Shown here one piece after another: positions 29,692-40,115 of a stretch of 64,000 nucleotides of DNA. The stretch is from contig CABMPP010000011.1 of assembly GCA_902388495.1 (NCBI GenBank), forward strand, positions 1 through 64,000, read 5' to 3'. Under the pieces are notes generated by a model. It saw nothing but the letters and a program-made list of their open reading frames with translations. It made no database searches and was not told where the DNA came from. The translations under genes were made by a program, and so were the position numbers. This DNA is from an uncultured Bacteroides sp. (GTDB taxonomy: Bacteria; Bacteroidota; Bacteroidia; Bacteroidales; Bacteroidaceae). Position 1 is the stretch's first letter; each line of letters starts with the position of its first letter.

Positions 29692-31000
29692 GCCCTCGGC
29701 ACTTGGATTGCTGGGGGCCTTGTTTTGTGTGTCTTCGATGCAGGCACAAACGACACAAGCCGATTCTCTCTTCCTGACGGTAGACCAACTGTTTGACCGC
29801 GGGGTGCGCAACAGCTTGCTGCTGCAAGCAGATGCCTTGAAAGAGAAAGCTGCCGGAGAACGGACACAGACCGCCCGCTCGGCACAACTCCCGGATTTGC
29901 AGGTAGGATTGAAAGGCGGATACGTGGGCCAACCGACCGTTTTCCAACATGGCTTGACGGATGCTGTCCATCCTGATGTGCCCGACTGGTCACAGAACTA
30001 TGCCATCGACTTTGCACAACCCCTGTATCAGGGAGGGAAGATACATTCCGGCATCCGGAAAGCAGACCTGGAACAAGAACTCGCCTCCTTGCAGACACAG
30101 ACCGACCAGGCGGAAGTCAAACTGGGACTGATGGAACAATATCTGAATCTATTCAGCCTGTACCGCAAATATGAAGTCCTGACGCGGAACATTGAGGAAT
30201 CGGAACGCCGTTTGCACGACATTATCCGGATGAAGCAGGAAGGACTGATTACCAACAACGACGTGTTGCGCAGCGAAATGCAGCTGACCAACGACCGCTT
30301 GTCGTTGCAAGAGACGGAGAACAGCATTGCATTAGTATCCCAGCATCTGAACATCCTTTTGGGACAAGAAGAAAATCTGCTGCTGATACCGGACACGGCC
30401 TTGTTATTTCGATCCGTAGCCCTCGAAACTTACGAGGATTATGTGACTGAAGCCTTTGCCAACGCACCGGGCCTGAAGCAGCTGCGCAAGCAAACCGAAC
30501 TTGCACAGAACGATGTCCGGCTGACCCGTGCCGTTTCCCTGCCCAGCGTGTCGCTGTATGCATCGAATACCCTGGCGCGCCCTCTTTCGCGTACCTTGGA
30601 AGATATGTACAACAATAACTGGAATGTCGGCATGGCCGTTTCCGTCCCCTTGTCTTCTTTCTATAAGAACAACCACAAACTGAAAGAAAGTAAACTGGCT
30701 GTTACCCTCCGCCGGAATGCGGAAGAGCAAAAAATGCAGACCATCCGCGTGAATGTGCGTACGGCATACTTGCGCCATCAGGAAGCATTGCGGCAAGTGG
30801 AAGCCTTGAAACTCTCCGTCCGCCAGGCGGAGGAGAACTACCGCATCATGCAGAACCGTTACCTCAGCCAGTTGGTCATACTGACCGATTTGCTGGACGC
30901 CAACTCCGTGCGGTTGAATGTAGAACTGCAACTGACAACAGCCCGTACACGTGTTATTTATACTTATTATCAACTTCAGAAGGCATGCGGCCGTCTCTGA
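29663..31000 (+). CDS. TolC-family outer-membrane efflux protein
   Basis: 445 residues. The signal peptide ends near SSMQAQ; an alternative ATG three codons later (29672) would shorten it slightly. Two TolC-type repeats of long amphipathic helices are visible: QTARSAQLPDLQVGLKGGY, then a second repeat with LTRAVSLPSVSLYASNTLA. The C-terminal segment YLSQLVILTDLLDANSVRLNVE is typical of the second coiled coil. It forms the outer-membrane duct for the HlyD/MFS pump encoded next. The start lies inside marR, implying coupled translation. Confidence 0.92.
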   Translation: MYTMYWKVYKPSALGLLGALFCVSSMQAQTTQADSLFLTVDQLFDRGVRNSLLLQADALKEKAAGERTQTARSAQLPDLQVGLKGGYVGQPTVFQHGLTDAVHPDVPDWSQNYAIDFAQPLYQGGKIHSGIRKADLEQELASLQTQTDQAEVKLGLMEQYLNLFSLYRKYEVLTRNIEESERRLHDIIRMKQEGLITNNDVLRSEMQLTNDRLSLQETENSIALVSQHLNILLGQEENLLLIPDTALLFRSVALETYEDYVTEAFANAPGLKQLRKQTELAQNDVRLTRAVSLPSVSLYASNTLARPLSRTLEDMYNNNWNVGMAVSVPLSSFYKNNHKLKESKLAVTLRRNAEEQKMQTIRVNVRTAYLRHQEALRQVEALKLSVRQAEENYRIMQNRYLSQLVILTDLLDANSVRLNVELQLTTARTRVIYTYYQLQKACGRL

Positions 31001-31019
31001 TTAAATACAGTTTATCATT

Positions 31020-32087
31020 ATGAGTGAATGGAAAGCGAAACAAAAGAAACTGCGGCAACACCGGTTGCGTAATATCATTCTGAACGCAACTTGCATCATC
31101 CTGGCAGGGTCGGGACTTTGGTTCACCGCCAATTACTTCTGGCGTTATATCAACTATGAAATTACGAACGATGCTTTTGTCGACCAGTACGTCGCCCCGT
31201 TGAACATCCGTGTCTCGGGTTATATCCAGGATGTGCGTTTCATGGAACACCAATATGTGCACCAAGGAGATACGCTGCTGATACTGGATAACCGCGAGTA
31301 TCAGATCAAAGTAAAAGAAGCGGAAGCTGCCTTGATGGATGCAGTCGGTTCGAAAGACGTGATTCACTCCGGCATACAGACTTCCCAAATGAATGTCACT
31401 GTGCAGGATGCCAATATCGTAGAGGCAAAAGCGAAGCTCTGGCAGCTGGAACAGGACTACCACCGTTTTGAGCGCCTGCTGAAAGAAGAGTCGGTGTCCG
31501 AGCAGCAATACGAGCAGGCAAAGGCTGCCTACGAAGCAGCGGAAGCACGCTATCGGGCATTGGTAGGGCAGAAAAACGCCGCCATGTCGCAATACACCGA
31601 AGCCAGCAAAAAGACCACTGTAGCCCAAGCGAACATCCTTCGCCGCGAAGCCGATCTGGACCTGGCAAACCTTAATCTCTCGTATACCGTACTGACAGCT
31701 CCTTATGACGGCTACATGGGTCGTCGCACTCTGGAACCGGGACAGTTTGTACAAGCCGGACAAACCATTTCGTACCTGACCCGCGATCAAGGCAAATGGA
31801 TTACCGCCAACTATAAGGAAACACAGATAGCGCATATCTTCATCGGTCAGGAAGTGTTCATAAAGGTAGATGCTTTGCCCGGCAAGACCTTCAAAGGCAA
31901 AGTAACTGCCATTTCAGAAGCTACCGGCTCTAAATACTCCTTGGTCCCAACAGACAATTCGGCAGGAAACTTCGTGAAAGTGCAACAGCGCATCCCCGTG
32001 CGTATCGACTTGGAGGAAGTCTCTTCCCAGGATATGCAGAACCTCCGTGCAGGTATGATGGTTGAAACCGAAGCATTGCGCCCATGA
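31020..32087 (+). CDS. HlyD/EmrA-type membrane fusion protein
   Basis: 355 residues. One membrane helix (about residues 16-40) anchors the protein in the inner membrane. The biotinyl-lipoyl-like halves are NIRVSGYIQDVRFMEHQYVHQGDTLLILDNREYQ and YTVLTAPYDGYMGRRTLEPGQFVQAGQTI. A long helical hairpin lies between them (about residues 95-215). It bridges the MFS pump and TolC-like duct. Its stop overlaps the start of the MFS gene (ATGA). Confidence 0.94.
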   Translation: MSEWKAKQKKLRQHRLRNIILNATCIILAGSGLWFTANYFWRYINYEITNDAFVDQYVAPLNIRVSGYIQDVRFMEHQYVHQGDTLLILDNREYQIKVKEAEAALMDAVGSKDVIHSGIQTSQMNVTVQDANIVEAKAKLWQLEQDYHRFERLLKEESVSEQQYEQAKAAYEAAEARYRALVGQKNAAMSQYTEASKKTTVAQANILRREADLDLANLNLSYTVLTAPYDGYMGRRTLEPGQFVQAGQTISYLTRDQGKWITANYKETQIAHIFIGQEVFIKVDALPGKTFKGKVTAISEATGSKYSLVPTDNSAGNFVKVQQRIPVRIDLEEVSSQDMQNLRAGMMVETEALRP

Positions 32088-33688
32088 GAACAATGGCGGA
32101 GTTGGAACTACCCGTCCGTAACTGGGTGCCGGATTGGCTGGGGTTGGTATGTCTTTTTCTCATCATCCTCCCGGTGACCATGCTGAACGGCTCTTATACC
32201 GGCAGTATGCTGGAAGTATCGAGCACACTGGGCACAAACAAAGAGGACATCACAATGGGATATTATGCCGCTTCGGCAGGTATGGCGATAGCCTATCCCA
32301 TCGCTCCCAAGATACTGGGGGCATTCTCTTCCAAGTTCCTGCTGCTGCAGAATATGCTGATCCAGTTCTTTCTGAGCTGGATATGTGCCCACTCCCAGCA
32401 GGTGGATATACTGATTGTGAGCAGTTTCTTCATCGGCTTCCTGAAAGGTTTCCTGATGCTGTGGTTCATTCGCCGGGCACAAAAGATATTCAGCCGGGAC
32501 AATGTGCGCAGTGAGTTCTATTCCTATTTCTATCCGCTGGTGTACGGGGGAGGGCAGTTGTCCATGATAATCACGGCAGAGCTGGCTTATTACTACAACT
32601 GGAAGTACATGTATTACTTCATGATGCTGCTTATCCTGCTGGCTATCCTGGCAGTGATTATCTGTTTCCGCCACGACCGTTCGTTGAAGAAGATATCGGT
32701 AAGTGAGTTGCATCTGCGCGAGATGATGGTTATCTCCGCAGGATTGCTGATGCTGATGTATGTCATCAATTACGGGAAGGTGCTCGACTGGATGTCGTCG
32801 CCCCGTATCTGCTTGTACATTGTGGTGGCTCCTATGCTGATAGCCCTCTTCGTATGGATACAATATCACTCCAAGACACCGTATGTCACATTGGCGCCAC
32901 TCTATCATTTCAAGACGCTTTTGGGCTATTTCTATATGATACTGGTTATGTTTTTCAGTACGTCCACTACGCTGATGACCAACTATATGTCCACCATTCT
33001 GCATGTAGATTCCACGCGCACGTATTCTATCTATATTTATCTGCTGCCGGGGTATGTATTGGGGGCATTCGTCTGTTTCTGGTGGTTTCGCTGGCAGCAT
33101 TGGCGTTTCCGTTTCCTGATAGCCGGAGGGATGGCTTGCTTTGCAGTCTTCTTCGGCATCCTTTATTTCACCGTTTCGCCGGACAGTACGTACGAGATGC
33201 TGTTCTTCCCGATATTTCTGCGAGGCTTCGGCATGTTGGTGCTGATTATAGCCTTTGCATTGTTTGCGGTGGAAAACCTGCAGCCGAAGGCTTTCTTATC
33301 TAACGCCTTTTTTCTGATCATCTTCCGTTCGGTATTGGCACCCGTCATGGCAACTTCCTTTTATAGTAACCTGCTCTACAACTTGCAGCAGAAGTATATG
33401 CACTCCCTGGCAGAGAATTTCACACTGGTCGATCCATTGGCAGCTTCCAAGTATGCCACGGCATTGAGCAGCAACCTGGCAAAAGGGCATGGATATGCTG
33501 AGGGGGCACAGATGGCCACCATGAGCCTGTACTCTACGTTGCAACAACAGAGTTTGTTATTGGCGCTGAAAGAAATCCTGGGATATCTGTTTGTCATAGC
33601 GATAGTGATTGCCGTCGTGTCCCGTTTTATCCCTTTTCATAAGACGGTGCGCATTAAATTTGCGAAGGCGGGTGACGATACGGTATAG
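32084..33688 (+). CDS. EmrB-like MFS drug exporter (DHA2 type)
   Basis: 534 residues with about 14 hydrophobic segments, the number expected for the DHA2 drug:proton antiporter group. The segment YYAASAGMAIAYPIAPKILGAFSSKFLLL resembles the first MFS cytoplasmic loop region, and FFIGFLKGFLMLWFIRRA follows. The start overlaps the HlyD gene by 4 bp. Together with MarR, TolC and EmrA-like proteins it makes a complete tripartite pump. The substrate is unknown. Confidence 0.9.
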   Translation: MRTMAELELPVRNWVPDWLGLVCLFLIILPVTMLNGSYTGSMLEVSSTLGTNKEDITMGYYAASAGMAIAYPIAPKILGAFSSKFLLLQNMLIQFFLSWICAHSQQVDILIVSSFFIGFLKGFLMLWFIRRAQKIFSRDNVRSEFYSYFYPLVYGGGQLSMIITAELAYYYNWKYMYYFMMLLILLAILAVIICFRHDRSLKKISVSELHLREMMVISAGLLMLMYVINYGKVLDWMSSPRICLYIVVAPMLIALFVWIQYHSKTPYVTLAPLYHFKTLLGYFYMILVMFFSTSTTLMTNYMSTILHVDSTRTYSIYIYLLPGYVLGAFVCFWWFRWQHWRFRFLIAGGMACFAVFFGILYFTVSPDSTYEMLFFPIFLRGFGMLVLIIAFALFAVENLQPKAFLSNAFFLIIFRSVLAPVMATSFYSNLLYNLQQKYMHSLAENFTLVDPLAASKYATALSSNLAKGHGYAEGAQMATMSLYSTLQQQSLLLALKEILGYLFVIAIVIAVVSRFIPFHKTVRIKFAKAGDDTV

Positions 33689-33806
33689 TACGACAGTTCA
33701 GAGATTATATCTTAATGCGGGCAGGATGTATAAGTATTCAGAGTAATTTTGTACTTTTGCAACTTTCAAAAAGGTAAAGTTGTTATTTAAAGAAAAAAGA
33801 CTCTGT

Positions 33807-35477
33807 ATGAAATCGGATATTGAAATAGCCCGCAGCATAGAGCTGAAGAAGATAAAGCAGGTGGCCGAGAGTGTAGGCATCCCGCGTGAGGAAGTAGAGA
33901 ACTACGGACGCTATATTGCGAAAATCCCCACACACCTGATTGATGAAGAAAAAGTAAAGAAGAGCAATCTGATACTTGTAACTGCCATTACTGCCACCAA
34001 GGCGGGCATCGGAAAGACTACCGTGTCCATTGGCCTGGCATTGGGACTGAACAAGATAGGCAAGAAGGCAATCGTTGCTTTGCGTGAACCGTCGCTGGGG
34101 CCGTGCTTCGGAATGAAAGGCGGTGCGGCCGGAGGAGGATATGCCCAGGTACTCCCGATGGAAAAAATCAACCTGCACTTTACGGGAGATTTCCACGCCA
34201 TAACTTCGGCACATAATATGATTTCCGCCTTGCTCGACAATTATCTCTACCAACATCAGGCGGACGGTTTCGGATTGAAAGAAATCATCTGGCGCCGCGT
34301 GCTCGACGTGAACGACCGTTCCTTGCGCAGCATTGTCACCGGCTTGGGGCCGAGTACAAACGGTGTTACCGAAGAGTCTGGTTTCGATATTACTCCGGCT
34401 TCCGAAATAATGGCCATTCTTTGCCTGGCAAAAGACCTTGAAGACCTCCGCCGCCGTATCGAGAATATAATTCTTGGTTTCCGTTTTGATGGTACTCCTT
34501 TTACAGTGAAGGAGTTAGGAGTAGCAGGAGCCATTACTGTTTTGCTGAAAGATGCCATTCATCCGAACCTTGTGCAGACTACCGAAGGCACTGCGGCTTT
34601 TGTTCATGGAGGGCCGTTCGCAAACATTGCACATGGTTGCAACTCGATTCTTGCCACGAAGATGGCGATGACATTCGGCGACTATGTAGTGACGGAGGCC
34701 GGTTTCGGTGCCGACTTGGGTGCAGAGAAGTTCTACAACATCAAATGCCGTAAAAGCGGTTTGCAACCTAAATTGACTGTTATCGTAGCTACTGCACAAG
34801 GGTTGAAAATGCATGGAGGTGTCAGTCTCGACCGTATCAAAGAACCTAATATGGAAGGATTGAAAGAAGGCTTTGGCAATCTTGACAAGCATATACGGAA
34901 TCTGCGTTCATTTGGTCAGGAAGTAATTGTTGCGTTCAATCGTTTTGCCAGTGACACGGATGAAGAGGTAGAAGCTATCCGCCGGCATTGTGAAGAAAAG
35001 CTGGGCATAGGATTTGCTATCAATAATGCTTTTATGGAAGGAGGAGAGGGAGCGGTAGACCTTGCCAACCTGGTGGTAGATACCATTGAAAACAAGCCGT
35101 CGGCTCCTCTGAACTATACATACAATGAAGATGACAGCGTAGAACGGAAGATTGAAAAGATAGCTTGCAACCTGTATGGGGCAAGTGTGGTGACGTATAG
35201 TCTTCATTCGCGCAAAGTAATAAAGCTGATTGAGAAAATGGGAATCAGCCATTACCCCGTGTGCATCGCCAAAACGCAGTATTCTTTCTCTGCCGATCCG
35301 AAGATATACGGTGCCGTCAATAACTTTGAGTTCCATATCAAGGACATTGTTGTCAACAACGGTGCGGAAATGATTGTAGCCATTGCCGGTGAGATCCTCC
35401 GTATGCCGGGCTTGCCGAAGCAACCGCAGGCCGAGCATATTGATATTGTAGATGGCAACATCGAAGGTTTGAGTTGA
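33807..35477 (+). CDS. fhs: Formate-tetrahydrofolate ligase
   Basis: 556 residues from ATG 33807 ([16 protein letters not shown]); an upstream TTG would add nine unlikely residues. The enzyme joins formate to tetrahydrofolate with ATP, giving 10-formyl-THF for purine and fMet synthesis. Visible motifs are [16 protein letters not shown] (P-loop), [40 protein letters not shown] and [13 protein letters not shown]. Length matches the family. A TACTTTTG -7 box lies at about 33752-33759. It is convergent with glyA, another one-carbon enzyme. Confidence 0.97.
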   Translation: MKSDIEIARSIELKKIKQVAESVGIPREEVENYGRYIAKIPTHLIDEEKVKKSNLILVTAITATKAGIGKTTVSIGLALGLNKIGKKAIVALREPSLGPCFGMKGGAAGGGYAQVLPMEKINLHFTGDFHAITSAHNMISALLDNYLYQHQADGFGLKEIIWRRVLDVNDRSLRSIVTGLGPSTNGVTEESGFDITPASEIMAILCLAKDLEDLRRRIENIILGFRFDGTPFTVKELGVAGAITVLLKDAIHPNLVQTTEGTAAFVHGGPFANIAHGCNSILATKMAMTFGDYVVTEAGFGADLGAEKFYNIKCRKSGLQPKLTVIVATAQGLKMHGGVSLDRIKEPNMEGLKEGFGNLDKHIRNLRSFGQEVIVAFNRFASDTDEEVEAIRRHCEEKLGIGFAINNAFMEGGEGAVDLANLVVDTIENKPSAPLNYTYNEDDSVERKIEKIACNLYGASVVTYSLHSRKVIKLIEKMGISHYPVCIAKTQYSFSADPKIYGAVNNFEFHIKDIVVNNGAEMIVAIAGEILRMPGLPKQPQAEHIDIVDGNIEGLS

Positions 35478-35488
35478 TATATAGAAAA

Positions 35489-35571
35489 ACAGATGGTCTG
35501 TTTGAGGTAAACAGACCATCTGTCAGTATCATATAGACCATCTGTTTCAGCTGAACAGATGGTCTGTTTTT
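35489..35571. terminator. Tandem bidirectional terminators between fhs and glyA
   Basis: Two adjacent hairpins are built from the same 12-mer. The first is a 15-bp stem (35489-35503 with 35509-35523). The second is a near-perfect palindrome (35535-35550 with 35551-35565) followed by TTTTTTT. The word AGATGGTCT or its complement occurs four times, so alternative pairings are also possible. Confidence 0.85.
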
Positions 35572-36852
35572 TTAGTATGCAAACAATGGATACTTCTTCA
35601 TTGTCTCATTCACGCGTGCGCGGACGTCAGCAATTACTTGTTCGTTTTCAACGTTGGAGAGCACTGTTTCAATCATTTCAGCGATTTCCAGCATCAGGTC
35701 TTCCTTGGCACCACGGGTAGTGATGGCGGGAGTACCCAGACGGATACCGGAAGTCTGGAAAGCAGAACGGCTGTCGAACGGAACCATGTTTTTGTTTACG
35801 GTGATGTCGGCAGAAACCAATGCCTTTTCGGCAACTTTACCCGTCAAGTCGGGATATTTGCTGCGCAGGTCTACCAGCATGGAGTGATTGTCCGTACCAC
35901 CGGAAACGATGGTGAAACCACGGTCTACCAATGCTTGTGCCAGTACGGCTGCATTCTTCTTTACTTGCTTGGCATATTCTTTCCATTCGGGTTGCAGAAT
36001 CTCACCGAAAGCAACTGCTTTGGCTGCAATGACATGCTCCAGCGGACCGCCTTGAACACCGGGGAATACGGCAGAGTCGAGCAACTGAGACATCATCTTG
36101 ATTTCGCCCTTCGGAGTTTTCTTGCCCCACGGGTTGGGGAAGTCCTTACCCATCATGATGACACCACCGCGAGGACCGCGCAACGTCTTGTGCGTAGTAG
36201 AAGTCACGATGTGAGCATATTTCACGGGGTTATCCAGTTCGCCGGCAGCAATCAGTCCGGCGGGATGAGCCATGTCTATCATCAGGATAGCGCCTACCTT
36301 GTCTGCAATTTCGCGCATGCGCTTGTAGTCCCATTCGCGGGAATAAGCAGAACCGCCGCCGATAATCATTTTCGGCTTTTCACGCAAAGCAACTTCTTCC
36401 ATTTGGTCGTAGTCCACGCGTCCGGTTTCCTGATTCAGATTGTATTCGCAAGGAGTATAAAGGATGCCGGAAGTGTTGACCAAAGAGCCATGAGAAAGGT
36501 GACCGCCGTGAGCAAGGTTCAGTCCCATGAATTTGTCGCCTGCATTCAGAACGGCAAGGAATACGGCAGCGTTGGCCTGTGCACCGGAGTGCGGCTGTAC
36601 GTTGGCCCATTCTGCGCCGAAAATCTGTTTCAGACGGTCGATAGCGATTTGTTCGCTTTGGTCTACTACCTCGCAACCACCATAGTAACGCTTGCCGGGA
36701 TATCCTTCAGCATACTTGTTGGTGAGGCAGGAACCCATAGCCTGCATAACTTGGTCACTTACAAAGTTCTCTGATGCAATCAGTTCAATACCTTTGAGCT
36801 GACGTTGATGTTCTTTTTCGATGATGTCGAAAATTAAATCGTCTCTTTTCAT
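35572..36852 (-). CDS. glyA: Serine hydroxymethyltransferase
   Basis: 426 residues from ATG at 36850-36852 ([18 protein letters not shown]). The enzyme interconverts serine and glycine and makes 5,10-methylene-THF. Visible motifs are [45 protein letters not shown] and the PLP-lysine loop [15 protein letters not shown]. Length is typical. A TAAATTTG box read on this strand (36903-36910) may be its promoter. It is convergent with fhs, separated by strong terminators. Confidence 0.98.
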   Translation of the reverse strand: MKRDDLIFDIIEKEHQRQLKGIELIASENFVSDQVMQAMGSCLTNKYAEGYPGKRYYGGCEVVDQSEQIAIDRLKQIFGAEWANVQPHSGAQANAAVFLAVLNAGDKFMGLNLAHGGHLSHGSLVNTSGILYTPCEYNLNQETGRVDYDQMEEVALREKPKMIIGGGSAYSREWDYKRMREIADKVGAILMIDMAHPAGLIAAGELDNPVKYAHIVTSTTHKTLRGPRGGVIMMGKDFPNPWGKKTPKGEIKMMSQLLDSAVFPGVQGGPLEHVIAAKAVAFGEILQPEWKEYAKQVKKNAAVLAQALVDRGFTIVSGGTDNHSMLVDLRSKYPDLTGKVAEKALVSADITVNKNMVPFDSRSAFQTSGIRLGTPAITTRGAKEDLMLEIAEMIETVLSNVENEQVIADVRARVNETMKKYPLFAY

Positions 36853-36955
36853 TCTGCTTATTTGGATAAGTTTGATAAATCTATATTCTCTTATTAAGCG
36901 TACAAATTTACGTGAAATAAATGAATAAATTGAAGGAAAAGACAGAAATTTACTG

Positions 36956-37723
36956 TCAAAAAAGTATTCCGAAAGAAAAACTGAGTACGTTGTCTTTGCG
37001 GTGGAAACGGATTTCGTTGGCGGTTTCTTCCGCAGCATCGTTGCTTGCGGGGATTTCGTAGGTTACGCTCTTGGAGATGTTGTGCAGCCCTATGTCGTAG
37101 CGGAAATCGAAGAATACGCGTGAAATGGTGACTGCGACTCCTGCCGTGAAACTAAGGTTTAAGGGGCGTAGTCTTTCCCGAATGCCCCATTGGTCAAAGT
37201 TTTCAAAATTAACTTCACTTTTTTTGTCCCATATATAGCGCACCTTGGGACCACCGAAAACTGCAAGGCTGTAGGGGCCTTCTTTTATGAAATTATATCC
37301 GTAGATTACCGGAATATCAATACTATGAATGGAAGATGTGATGGAGGCTTCTTCGGGGATGGTTCCGGCAGGAACATCATCGGGCAGTGGCTTTTCGAAG
37401 GTGATGTTGCAGCGGTTAATGTTGTACGAAATCTCCGGTTGAAGGAAATGACGGTCAAAATTTATCCGCATAAAGAGAGAACCGAAATAACCGATTTTAT
37501 AATTGTTCTGCACCTGGTCAATAGCCACATCATTGACGCTGAACTGGGAAACGAGGAAGAGGGAAGAGGTGAAACCTATTTTTACACCGAAGTTCACCGG
37601 ATGTTCGTTGGTGCGCTTGGGTGGTTCTTCATCGGCCGTGCCGGGCACAACGGGAGTCTGTCCCCACATCGTTGCGGAGAGAGCCTGCAGGCATAAACAG
37701 ATAAAGAATATTTTCGGTTTCAT
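36956..37723 (-). CDS. PorT-like outer-membrane beta-barrel protein
   Basis: 255 residues from ATG at 37721-37723 ([22 protein letters not shown] signal peptide); a GTG six codons upstream is less likely. After a Pro/Glu-rich linker come alternating strands ([73 protein letters not shown]) ending with [13 protein letters not shown]. This is the OMP_b-brl_2 or 'PorT family' layout. It need not mean a type IX secretion role. It follows the flavin reductase gene closely. Confidence 0.7.
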   Translation of the reverse strand: MKPKIFFICLCLQALSATMWGQTPVVPGTADEEPPKRTNEHPVNFGVKIGFTSSLFLVSQFSVNDVAIDQVQNNYKIGYFGSLFMRINFDRHFLQPEISYNINRCNITFEKPLPDDVPAGTIPEEASITSSIHSIDIPVIYGYNFIKEGPYSLAVFGGPKVRYIWDKKSEVNFENFDQWGIRERLRPLNLSFTAGVAVTISRVFFDFRYDIGLHNISKSVTYEIPASNDAAEETANEIRFHRKDNVLSFSFGILF

Positions 37724-37744
37724 CTTTTTCAAATACTTCACTGG

Positions 37745-38317
37745 TTACTTATTTCCCTTTTTCTCTACCGACCATCCGAACTTGCCTATCTTCTCGCCCA
37801 GTTCATAGTATCCGCCGTGTACATATACCAACGGATTGCTTTCTGCCAGTTCCAGTTTGCCGGTCTCCTGATTCAGGTTGCGGGTATCGGCGCGTACGTT
37901 CACTACGTCGGCAATGAACATATCGTGCGAGCCAAGTGCCACTATCTCTTTTACCCGACACTCGATACAGAGCGGTGACTCTTCAATAAGCGGTGCGCTG
38001 ACAATGGTGCTTTTGCCGGGAGTGAGGTGCATCTCCTCGAATTTATTGTAATCCTTGCCGGAACGTACGCCACACCAGTCCGTGGCACGCGCCATGTCTT
38101 TCGTGGTCAGGTTGATGACGAACTCCATGTTCCGCTTGATGATATCGTAGGAGTGCCGTTCGGGGCGTACGGATATATAGCACATGGGCGGGTTCGTGCA
38201 AATCGTTCCCGTCCATGCTATTGTCAGTATGTTATATTCTTCCGGAGTGCTTCCGCAGCTCACCAATACGGCAGGCAGCGGATAGATCATCGTTCCGGGT
38301 TTCCAGTCTTCTTTCAC
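37745..38317 (-). CDS. Flavin reductase-like FMN-binding protein
   Basis: 190 residues of the flavoredoxin/flavin reductase family. The segments PAVLVSCGSTPEEYNILTIAWTG, MCYISVRPERHSYDIIKRNMEFVINL and SPLCIECRVKEIVALGSHDMFIADVVNV form the split beta-barrel that holds FMN. It probably reduces flavins or carries electrons in the cytoplasm. Its gene begins 1 bp after pyrI ends, suggesting co-transcription with pyrBI. No link with pyrimidine synthesis is apparent. Confidence 0.87.
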   Translation of the reverse strand: MKEDWKPGTMIYPLPAVLVSCGSTPEEYNILTIAWTGTICTNPPMCYISVRPERHSYDIIKRNMEFVINLTTKDMARATDWCGVRSGKDYNKFEEMHLTPGKSTIVSAPLIEESPLCIECRVKEIVALGSHDMFIADVVNVRADTRNLNQETGKLELAESNPLVYVHGGYYELGEKIGKFGWSVEKKGNK

Positions 38318-38318
38318 T

Positions 38319-38789
38319 TCAGATTATTTCTATTTCGTCCCTTTTTTGTTCCTTCTCGCAATAATGGCATCTGATTACGCAATGCTCCTTATCTACCACG
38401 TGGAATAGCGTCGGCATCGGTTCGTTGTTCGTGATGCACTTCGGATTGGCACATTTCACGATACCGCGCAGCTCTTCGGGCAGACTGACTTCGCGCTTTT
38501 CCACTACTTCGTAATCGCGGATAATGTTCAGCTTTACATTGGGAGCCACTACGGCTATACGGTTTATCTCGTCATCGCAGAAGAACTTATCGGCGATTTT
38601 GATAATGCCTTTCGTTCCCAGCTTCTTGCTTTTGAGGTTGAAACCGATGGTGATATTGTTATTCATGTGCTCCAGGCTGAGCAGGGAAACTACCGTAAAT
38701 AGCTTCTCGGAAGGGATATGGTCGATGACAGTGCCGTTTTCTAAAGCGGCCACTTGCAGTTCTTGTTTCTTTTCGTTCATCTTTGACAT
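38319..38789 (-). CDS. pyrI: Aspartate carbamoyltransferase regulatory subunit
   Basis: 156 residues. It binds CTP/ATP and modulates PyrB. The allosteric domain reads [24 protein letters not shown]. The zinc domain has four cysteines in C-x4-C-xn-C-x2-C (CANPKCI ... CVIRCHYC). A second Met at codon 4 is an equally good start. It lies downstream of pyrB on the same strand; the usual Bacteroides order pyrB-pyrI is kept, with an unusual repeat-filled gap between them. Confidence 0.97.
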   Translation of the reverse strand: MSKMNEKKQELQVAALENGTVIDHIPSEKLFTVVSLLSLEHMNNNITIGFNLKSKKLGTKGIIKIADKFFCDDEINRIAVVAPNVKLNIIRDYEVVEKREVSLPEELRGIVKCANPKCITNNEPMPTLFHVVDKEHCVIRCHYCEKEQKRDEIEII

Positions 38790-38896
38790 TTACAATTTAG
38801 CAATTTACAATGTGCAATTTATTACATTCACAATTTAGCAACTTACAATGTACAATCTCCTTATATACCGCATGGCAAATTGTACCTTGTACATTG
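38790..38896. repeat. AT-rich degenerate repeats between pyrB and pyrI
   Basis: The 107-bp gap is made of variants of 'ACAATTTAGCAA-TTACAATG-TGCAATTT' in direct and inverted order, such as ATTTACAATG, ACTTACAATG, TTGTACATTG and AAATTGTAAATTT. It can fold into AT-rich hairpins and might modulate the ratio of the two subunits or just be a mobile intergenic repeat. Confidence 0.6.
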
Positions 38897-39835
38897 TCAA
38901 ATTGTAAATTTCTTCACTTCCTCCAGCGTGATGCCCAGTACATCGCAAAGAATGGCCTCGCGGGCATACAGTCCGTTTTGTGCCTGCTGGAAGTAATATG
39001 CCTTGGGACTGTCGTCCACATCGTAGGCTATTTCGTTGACGCGGGGCAGGGGGTGCAGGATGCGCAGGTTGGGGCGGGTGTGCTCCAGCATTTTGTTGCG
39101 CAGGATATACACGTTCTTCACCCGCTCGTACTCCATGAGGTCGGTGAAGCGTTCGCGTTGTACACGGGTCATGTAGAGGATATCTGCATCGGCAATGGTT
39201 TCTTCGGTGAAGTCAGTGTGCTCCACGTACTTGATGTTATGCTCGCGGCAGTATATTTTATACTCTTCGGGCATTTTCAGTTCATCGGGGGCGATGAAGT
39301 GGAAAGTGGGGTTGAAGTGGCGCATGGCCATCAGCAGGGAGTGGACGGTACGTCCGTATTTCAGGTCACCCACCAGGAAGATATTCAGGTTTTCCAGTGT
39401 GCCTTGGGTCTTGTAGATGGAGTAGAGGTCGAGCATCGTCTGCGAGGGATGCTGGTTGGCTCCGTCTCCGGCATTGACGATGGGGACGGTGGTGACTTCG
39501 CTGGCATACCGTGCAGCTCCTTCGAGGTGATGGCGCATCACAATGATGTCGGCATAATTGCTCACCATCTTGATGGTGTCTTTCAGCGTTTCGCCTTTGG
39601 AGGAGCTGGTGGCTTTGGGATCGGAGAATCCGATGACGCGAGCTCCGAGGCGGTTGGCTGCTGTTTCAAAACTGAGGCGGGTACGGGTGGAAGGCTCGAA
39701 AAATAGGGTGGCGACTACTTTCCCGTCCAAAAGATGCCGATTGGGATGCGCTTCAAACTCTTTAGCCATTTCGAGCATGTAGAGGATTTTTTCTCTGCTG
39801 TGTTCGGCAATGGTGACTAAACTTCTGTTTTCCAT
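38897..39835 (-). CDS. pyrB: Aspartate carbamoyltransferase catalytic subunit
   Basis: 312 residues. It condenses carbamoyl phosphate with aspartate in the pyrimidine pathway. The carbamoyl-phosphate loop is [13 protein letters not shown] (about residues 50-62). The segments [31 protein letters not shown] and [15 protein letters not shown] are conserved active-site and aspartate-binding regions. Length is standard. Its regulatory partner pyrI follows. A conserved-looking hairpin lies about 105 bp upstream. Confidence 0.98.
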   Translation of the reverse strand: MENRSLVTIAEHSREKILYMLEMAKEFEAHPNRHLLDGKVVATLFFEPSTRTRLSFETAANRLGARVIGFSDPKATSSSKGETLKDTIKMVSNYADIIVMRHHLEGAARYASEVTTVPIVNAGDGANQHPSQTMLDLYSIYKTQGTLENLNIFLVGDLKYGRTVHSLLMAMRHFNPTFHFIAPDELKMPEEYKIYCREHNIKYVEHTDFTEETIADADILYMTRVQRERFTDLMEYERVKNVYILRNKMLEHTRPNLRILHPLPRVNEIAYDVDDSPKAYYFQQAQNGLYAREAILCDVLGITLEEVKKFTI

Positions 39836-39940
39836 ATCGTTGAATTCATTTATACTTTTCGAGAGTGTAAAGTTACGGAAAATCTACGGGCTATGGAAAT
39901 CTCAGGGGAACTTTTTGCAAGAAAAAACGTCGGTTTCTGA

Positions 39941-39973
39941 AATGCCACACTTCGCCGTTTGAAGTGTGGTATT
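39941..39973. promoter_or_regulatory. Hairpin in the pyrB/PBP1A divergent region
   Basis: A 13-bp stem with one G-T pair (39941-39953 with 39961-39973; core CCACACTTC/GAAGTGTGG) encloses a 7-nt loop. A third copy of the half-site, GAAGTGTGA, lies at 39982-39990. It could be an operator or an RNA structure in either leader. Confidence 0.5.
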
Positions 39974-40072
39974 TGGGACGATGAAGTGTGAATATGCGTT
40001 TTCCTATACATAAAATGCCCCAAAACGTGCAAAAAAACACTTGAAAAGAGCGAGTTTTCTACTATATTTCCC

Positions 40073-40080
40073 TACCTTTG
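40073..40080 (+). promoter_or_regulatory. -7 promoter box for the PBP1A operon
   Basis: TACCTTTG matches the Bacteroides -7 consensus TAnnTTTG and lies 35 bp upstream of the PBP1A ATG. No clear TTTG -33 element is seen at the usual distance. Confidence 0.55.
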
Positions 40081-40115
40081 CCCTATTATTTAATTTTGAT
40101 TTTTAGGAACCAAAC

